From the NCBI RefSeq assembly GCF_000718555.1, contig NZ_JOAN01000010.1, positions 234,386 to 298,385 of the forward strand: a stretch of 64,000 nt of DNA, written 5' to 3'. Origin of the DNA: Micromonospora chokoriensis (GTDB taxonomy: Bacteria > Actinomycetota > Actinomycetes > Mycobacteriales > Micromonosporaceae). This document shows positions 60,834-64,000 of this stretch, in pieces. Both the position numbers and the translations under genes were made by a program. Each line of letters opens with the position of its first letter. The stretch's first letter is position 1. Below the pieces are notes generated by a model. That model saw only the letters and a program-made list of their open reading frames with translations. It made no database searches and was not told where the DNA came from.

Positions 60834-62110
60834 CCACCGCCACCCGCGGCGACCCCACCGACGTCCGTCCAGCCGGTGGGTTGCTGCGGCACCGCGACTT
60901 CCGGCTGCTCTGGGCCGGCCAGGCGGTCAGCAGCGTCGGCAGCAACGTCACCACGGTCGCGTTGCCCCTGGTCGCGGTCGCCGTCCTCGACGCCGGCACC
61001 TTCCAGGTCGCGGTGCTCAGCGCTGCGGCCTGGCTGCCCTGGTTGCTGATCGGTCTGCCGGCCGGCGCGTGGGTCGACCGGCTGCCCCGCCGACCGGTGA
61101 TGGTGGTCTGCGACCTGCTCTGCGCGGTGGCCTTCCTCAGCGTGCCGCTGGCAGCCCTGCTGGACCGCCTCACCGTGATGCAGCTGCTGGTGGTCGCCGT
61201 CAGCGCGGGCACCGCGCGGGTCTTCTTCGAAACCGCCGACCAGGTCTACCTACCGGTGCTGCTTCGACCCGGGCAACTGCCCGAGGGCAACGCGAAGCTC
61301 CAGGCGACCCAGACCGTGAGCTACGTCGTCGGGCCAGGCCTCGCCGGCCTGATCGCGCAGCTCACCGGCGCCGTCGCCGCGCTGGTGCTGGACGCGCTCA
61401 CGTTCCTGCTCTCCGCGGTGCTCCTGCTGCGGATCCGCACCCGCGAACCACGCGTACGCCCCTCGGAGCGGTCCCGGTCACTGCGCCGGGACATCACCGA
61501 AGGGCTGCGCTTCGTCATCCGAGACCCGTACCTGCGGGTGCTCACGGTCTACGGCGCGGCCAGCAACATCGGGCTGACCGGCTACCAGGCCGTCCTGGTG
61601 GTCTTCCTGGTCCGCGAGTTGCGGCTCGAACCGGGCCTGGTCGGCGGGCTGGTCGGGGTGATGAGCGCCGGGGGGATCATCGGAGCGCTCCTGGCCACCA
61701 TGGTGGCTCGGCGCTGCGGCACCGCACGGGCTCTGCTGATCGCGGCGGGGCTCACCGGCCCGCCCGCGCTGCTCATCCCACTCGCCGCTCCCGGCGTCGG
61801 GCTGGCCTGGCCGGCTCTCGGCGGTCTGTTGATCGGCCTCGGGGTGGCCATCGGCAACGTCGTCAAGGGTGCGTTCCGGCAGGCGTACACACCGCACCAT
61901 CTGCTGGGGCGGGTGACGGTGAGCATGCATCTGCTTAACTACGGCACGATCCCGGTGGCAGCCGTGCTGGCCGGAGCCATCGGGGCGCGCTACGGCGTCG
62001 GGACGGCAATAGGCGTGATGACCGCCTGGTTGGCGCTAACCCCGCTGGTTCTGTTGGTAGGGCCAATCCGGAGGCGGCGGGACCTGCCCGCCGCCCCGGT
62101 GGCGTCTTGA
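60830..62110 (+). CDS. MFS exporter
   Basis: 426 residues from GTG 60830, overlapping the regulator stop. Twelve transmembrane segments in the enterobactin exporter (EntS)/DHA3-like family: HRDFRLLWAGQAVSSVGSNVTTVALPLVAV, the motif A loop GAWVDRLPRRPVMVVCDLLCA, FETADQVYLPVLL, QATQTVSYVVGPGLAGLIAQLTG, and a second half starting around GLRFVIRDPYLRVLTVYGAASN. Export of a drug or metabolite; the repressor probably senses the substrate. Confidence 0.92.
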   Translation: MTTATRGDPTDVRPAGGLLRHRDFRLLWAGQAVSSVGSNVTTVALPLVAVAVLDAGTFQVAVLSAAAWLPWLLIGLPAGAWVDRLPRRPVMVVCDLLCAVAFLSVPLAALLDRLTVMQLLVVAVSAGTARVFFETADQVYLPVLLRPGQLPEGNAKLQATQTVSYVVGPGLAGLIAQLTGAVAALVLDALTFLLSAVLLLRIRTREPRVRPSERSRSLRRDITEGLRFVIRDPYLRVLTVYGAASNIGLTGYQAVLVVFLVRELRLEPGLVGGLVGVMSAGGIIGALLATMVARRCGTARALLIAAGLTGPPALLIPLAAPGVGLAWPALGGLLIGLGVAIGNVVKGAFRQAYTPHHLLGRVTVSMHLLNYGTIPVAAVLAGAIGARYGVGTAIGVMTAWLALTPLVLLVGPIRRRRDLPAAPVAS

Positions 62111-62158
62111 GTGCACTGCGACGGCGGACGGAGACCGACCGCCGTCACCGGCACGGAG

Positions 62159-62362
62159 CTACATCGGGCGGACGTTGTCCGCCTGCGGACCCTTCTGCCC
62201 CTGGGTCACCTCGAACTCGACCTTCTGGCCCTCGTTGAGCTCCCGGTAGCCGCTCGAGGCGATGGCGGAGTAGTGGACGAACACGTCCGGCCCTCCACCG
62301 TCCTGCTCGATGAAGCCAAAGCCCTTTTCCGAGTTGAACCACTTAACCGTGCCGGTTGCCAT
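62159..62362 (-). CDS. cspA: Cold shock protein (CspA family)
   Basis: 67 residues from ATG 62362 (GGGAGA upstream). Single cold-shock domain: [21 protein letters not shown] with RNP1 (KGFGFI), RNP2 DVFVHYSAI, and [25 protein letters not shown]. Binds single-stranded nucleic acid as an RNA chaperone. A larger overlapping reading to 62998 is a false extension. The upstream region 62363-62543 has a hairpin TCGGCC-TCT-GGCCGA (62393-62407) in the leader. Confidence 0.97.
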   Translation of the reverse strand: MATGTVKWFNSEKGFGFIEQDGGGPDVFVHYSAIASSGYRELNEGQKVEFEVTQGQKGPQADNVRPM

Positions 62363-62392
62363 GCATCTCTCCCTGTTCAAAGCGGCTGACCC

Positions 62393-62407
62393 TCGGCCTC
62401 TGGCCGA
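62393..62407 (-). promoter_or_regulatory. Hairpin in the cspA leader
   Basis: TCGGCC (62393-62398) TCT GGCCGA (62402-62407), a perfect 6-bp stem in the transcript about 30-45 nt before the cspA start codon. It may affect translation or stability at low temperature. Confidence 0.35.
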
Positions 62408-62543
62408 TGATCGCCCGTACCTGTTCGACAGTAACGGGCAAAACCCCAATCCGCTGGCCGAAGTGCCGTAGGTCTTTTGGTGAAGTCGGGTGAACTCTGC
62501 GCGCCGGCATGTGAAACCCACCCCGATCACCCGCCACTGGGGC

Positions 62544-63239
62544 ATGCTTGCGCCGATGAAGAGTCCCGCAGCCGACGCGCTGACCGAGCTGGAACGCGAG
62601 ATCGACGCGCCCGGCGACGGTCTGGACCGGCTCCGGTTGATGCCCACCCCGTTCGTCCCCGAGGTGCGGCTGCACCTGGCCGAGGACGCGATCGTCTGGT
62701 GGGCCCGGATGGAAGCCGCCGCCGGGCACGCCCTACCGGCGCCGTACTGGGCGTCCGCCTGGGCCGGCGGGCAGGCCCTGGCCCGCCACCTCCTGGACCA
62801 CCCGGAGCTGGCCGCCGGTCGCCGGGTGCTCGACCTCGCCGCCGGGTCCGGGCTGGTGGCCATCGCCGCCGCGCTGGCCGGCGCCGCGGAGGTGATCGCC
62901 AACGACATCGACCCGTACGCCGTGGCCGCCGTCACCCTCAACGCGCGGGCCAACGAGGTGGCGGTCGACGCGACCGGCGAGGACCTGCTCGACGACACCG
63001 AGGCGAAGGCCGACCTGGTCGTCGCCGGGGACGTCTTCTACGACCGCGCGATGGCCGACCGGATGCTGCCGTTCCTGCAGAGAGCCGCCGCCGGAGGCGC
63101 CGACGTGCTGGTCGGCGACCCTGGCCGGGGGCACCTACCGACGGACTGCCTGACCGTGCTGGCCGACTACCCGGTGCCCACCACCGAACCGTCGGTCGAC
63201 TCGTCGCTACGGCGCGTACAGGTGCTGCGACCCGCCTGA
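62544..63239 (+). CDS. Class I SAM methyltransferase (nicotinamide N-methylase / ETFB-type)
   Basis: 231 residues from ATG 62544; ATG 62556 is equally possible as neither has a good ribosome site. [52 protein letters not shown] is motif [18 protein letters not shown] motif [25 protein letters not shown] motif IV with the (D/N)xxY-type AGDVFYDR typical of protein-lysine methyltransferases such as ETFBKMT. The target is unknown (protein lysine or nicotinamide-like). Confidence 0.85.
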   Translation: MLAPMKSPAADALTELEREIDAPGDGLDRLRLMPTPFVPEVRLHLAEDAIVWWARMEAAAGHALPAPYWASAWAGGQALARHLLDHPELAAGRRVLDLAAGSGLVAIAAALAGAAEVIANDIDPYAVAAVTLNARANEVAVDATGEDLLDDTEAKADLVVAGDVFYDRAMADRMLPFLQRAAAGGADVLVGDPGRGHLPTDCLTVLADYPVPTTEPSVDSSLRRVQVLRPA

Positions 63240-63337
63240 GGCGGTGCCTACTCAGGGTCGACCCCGAGGCGGGTACCAGGGGTCACTCGGGGCAACGACC
63301 CGATGTCCGAAGTGGTACGACGCCATAGCGTCGAGGC

Positions 63338-63946
63338 ATGACGCAATGGCTGACCCAGATCGGCGAACTCCCGGTTCTGCTGCTGATGGGTGCGCTCGGC
63401 CTCGTCATGCTCTTCGACGCCGTACCCCTGCTGGGTGTTCTGATCCCCGGCGACGTCGCGATCCTCGCCGCCGTCGGGGTGGGCCGCCCGACCACCGGGC
63501 TGGCCACCTTCACCGCGGTGCTGGTCGGCTGCCTCGCCGGCTGGTCGGTGAGCTTCCTGATCGGTCACCGCTACTCCGACCGGCTGCGACACAGCCGCAT
63601 CGGCGGATGGATCGGCGAGACGCGCTGGACCGCGGCGGAGGAGATCCTGCGGCGCGGAGGCGGCCGGATGATGCTCGTCGCGCCGTTCCTGCCCGTGTTC
63701 AACGCGCTGCTGCCGCTGGCCGCCGGAGGGCTGCGGATGTCGTACCGCCGATTCCTCGGCTGCGCGACGCTCGGCGCGGCCGCCTGGGCCGGTCTCTACC
63801 TCGCCCTGGGCACCGCGTCCCGGTCGGTGGCCGGGCTGCTGCCCGGGGCGCCCAACCCGCTGCTGGTCACGATGGGGGTTGGGGTGGTGCTGGCTTCCAT
63901 CGTGTTGCTGGGGGCGCGGCGGCGGTTGTTCGCTGTTGTTGGCTGA
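63338..63946 (+). CDS. DedA-family membrane protein
   Basis: 202 residues, ATG 63338; TAGCGT ends 6 nt upstream, so the start is likely leaderless. Five or so transmembrane segments: FDAVPLLGVLIPGDVAILAAVGVG carries the PGD motif and GHRYSDRLRHSRIGG the Arg-rich loop. MMLVAPFLPVFNALLPLAAGGLRMSYRRFLGCATLG is the second conserved half, matching lipid flippases. Compared with the DedA half of the gene at 52304 it lacks the extra C-terminal domain. It is the last gene of the window. Confidence 0.9.
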   Translation: MTQWLTQIGELPVLLLMGALGLVMLFDAVPLLGVLIPGDVAILAAVGVGRPTTGLATFTAVLVGCLAGWSVSFLIGHRYSDRLRHSRIGGWIGETRWTAAEEILRRGGGRMMLVAPFLPVFNALLPLAAGGLRMSYRRFLGCATLGAAAWAGLYLALGTASRSVAGLLPGAPNPLLVTMGVGVVLASIVLLGARRRLFAVVG

Positions 63947-64000
63947 GCTGGGGGCGTGGGGGCGCTGGGGTCGGGTTGCGGTGGGTGGGGGCGGGGGGGC

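Noticed and set aside
1..64000. CRISPR arrays, insertion sequences, integrases
   Set aside because: No regularly spaced repeat arrays and no transposase or integrase-type protein were seen in either strand.

Overview
The window is a very GC-rich (roughly 70 % or more by eye) stretch of actinobacterial chromosome, most like Micromonospora or a close relative. The codon use, the many GTG and TTG starts, the DUF5753-type XRE regulator, the EACC1-like protein, and the order pyk-tesB ... pdtaR-liv-polA-rpsA-coaE-uvrB (matching the order I know from Mycobacterium and Streptomyces) all point that way. No plasmid, phage or transposon hallmark gene and no CRISPR array was seen. Genus assignment is inference.

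Layout. 1-4.7 kb: a truncated pentapeptide-repeat membrane protein, a secreted lipase, and a two-gene unit of a membrane M48 metallopeptidase with a small EACC1-like protein. 4.7-7.7 kb: aldo/keto reductase, YCII-like protein and a BBE-type FAD oxidase. 7.9-10.2 kb: pyk and tesB, overlapping. 10.2-19.0 kb: an accessory block with YceI, a cysteine-less Rrf2 regulator next to a TauE/SafE permease, a CBM2-linked rhamnogalacturonan lyase behind a LacI-type operator, an Lrp regulator divergent from a PLP gamma-lyase/synthase, an LLM flavin oxidoreductase and an NAD(P)-binding protein. 19.0-19.9 kb: a frameshifted HTH/LAGLIDADG gene beside tRNA-Leu(CAA). 19.9-30 kb: pdtaR (ANTAR antiterminator), a lipoprotein, the five-gene branched-chain amino acid ABC operon and polA, followed by a strong inverted repeat and degenerate tandem repeats.

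30.2-32.2 kb: DUF3140 and HVA1/TUDOR small proteins, a Uma2-like nuclease and a methyltransferase, all on the minus strand. 32.6-39.5 kb: rpsA, the coaE-grpB fusion, a duplicated-domain membrane protein and uvrB. 39.5-44.4 kb: AraC, VOC, XRE (DUF5753), an ABM monooxygenase, and a pnuC-nadR pair for NAD salvage. 44.4-50.2 kb: a TerC transporter behind a probable yybP-ykoY-type leader, a dipeptide epimerase/NlpC-P60 pair for muropeptide recycling, a tyrosine phosphatase, a YhhN protein and a beta-lactamase-like protein. 50.3-54.6 kb: typA/bipA, a DedA fusion and a lytic transglycosylase lipoprotein. 54.7-59.1 kb: an MMPL exporter divergent from marR-CocE. 59.2-64 kb: an M15-like peptidase, an arsR-MFS pair, cspA, a methyltransferase and a second DedA protein. 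Positions 63947-64000 hold only G-rich non-coding sequence.

Two things recur. Many genes have a TANNNT hexamer ending 6-7 nt before the start codon and no Shine-Dalgarno, which suggests leaderless transcripts. Convergent gene ends carry strong GC hairpins without T-tracts. The most intriguing candidates are the M48-EACC1 pair, the broken HTH/LAGLIDADG gene at the tRNA, the palindrome TTGAGTCAA shared by two promoters, and the NadR-like protein lacking the Walker A lysine.
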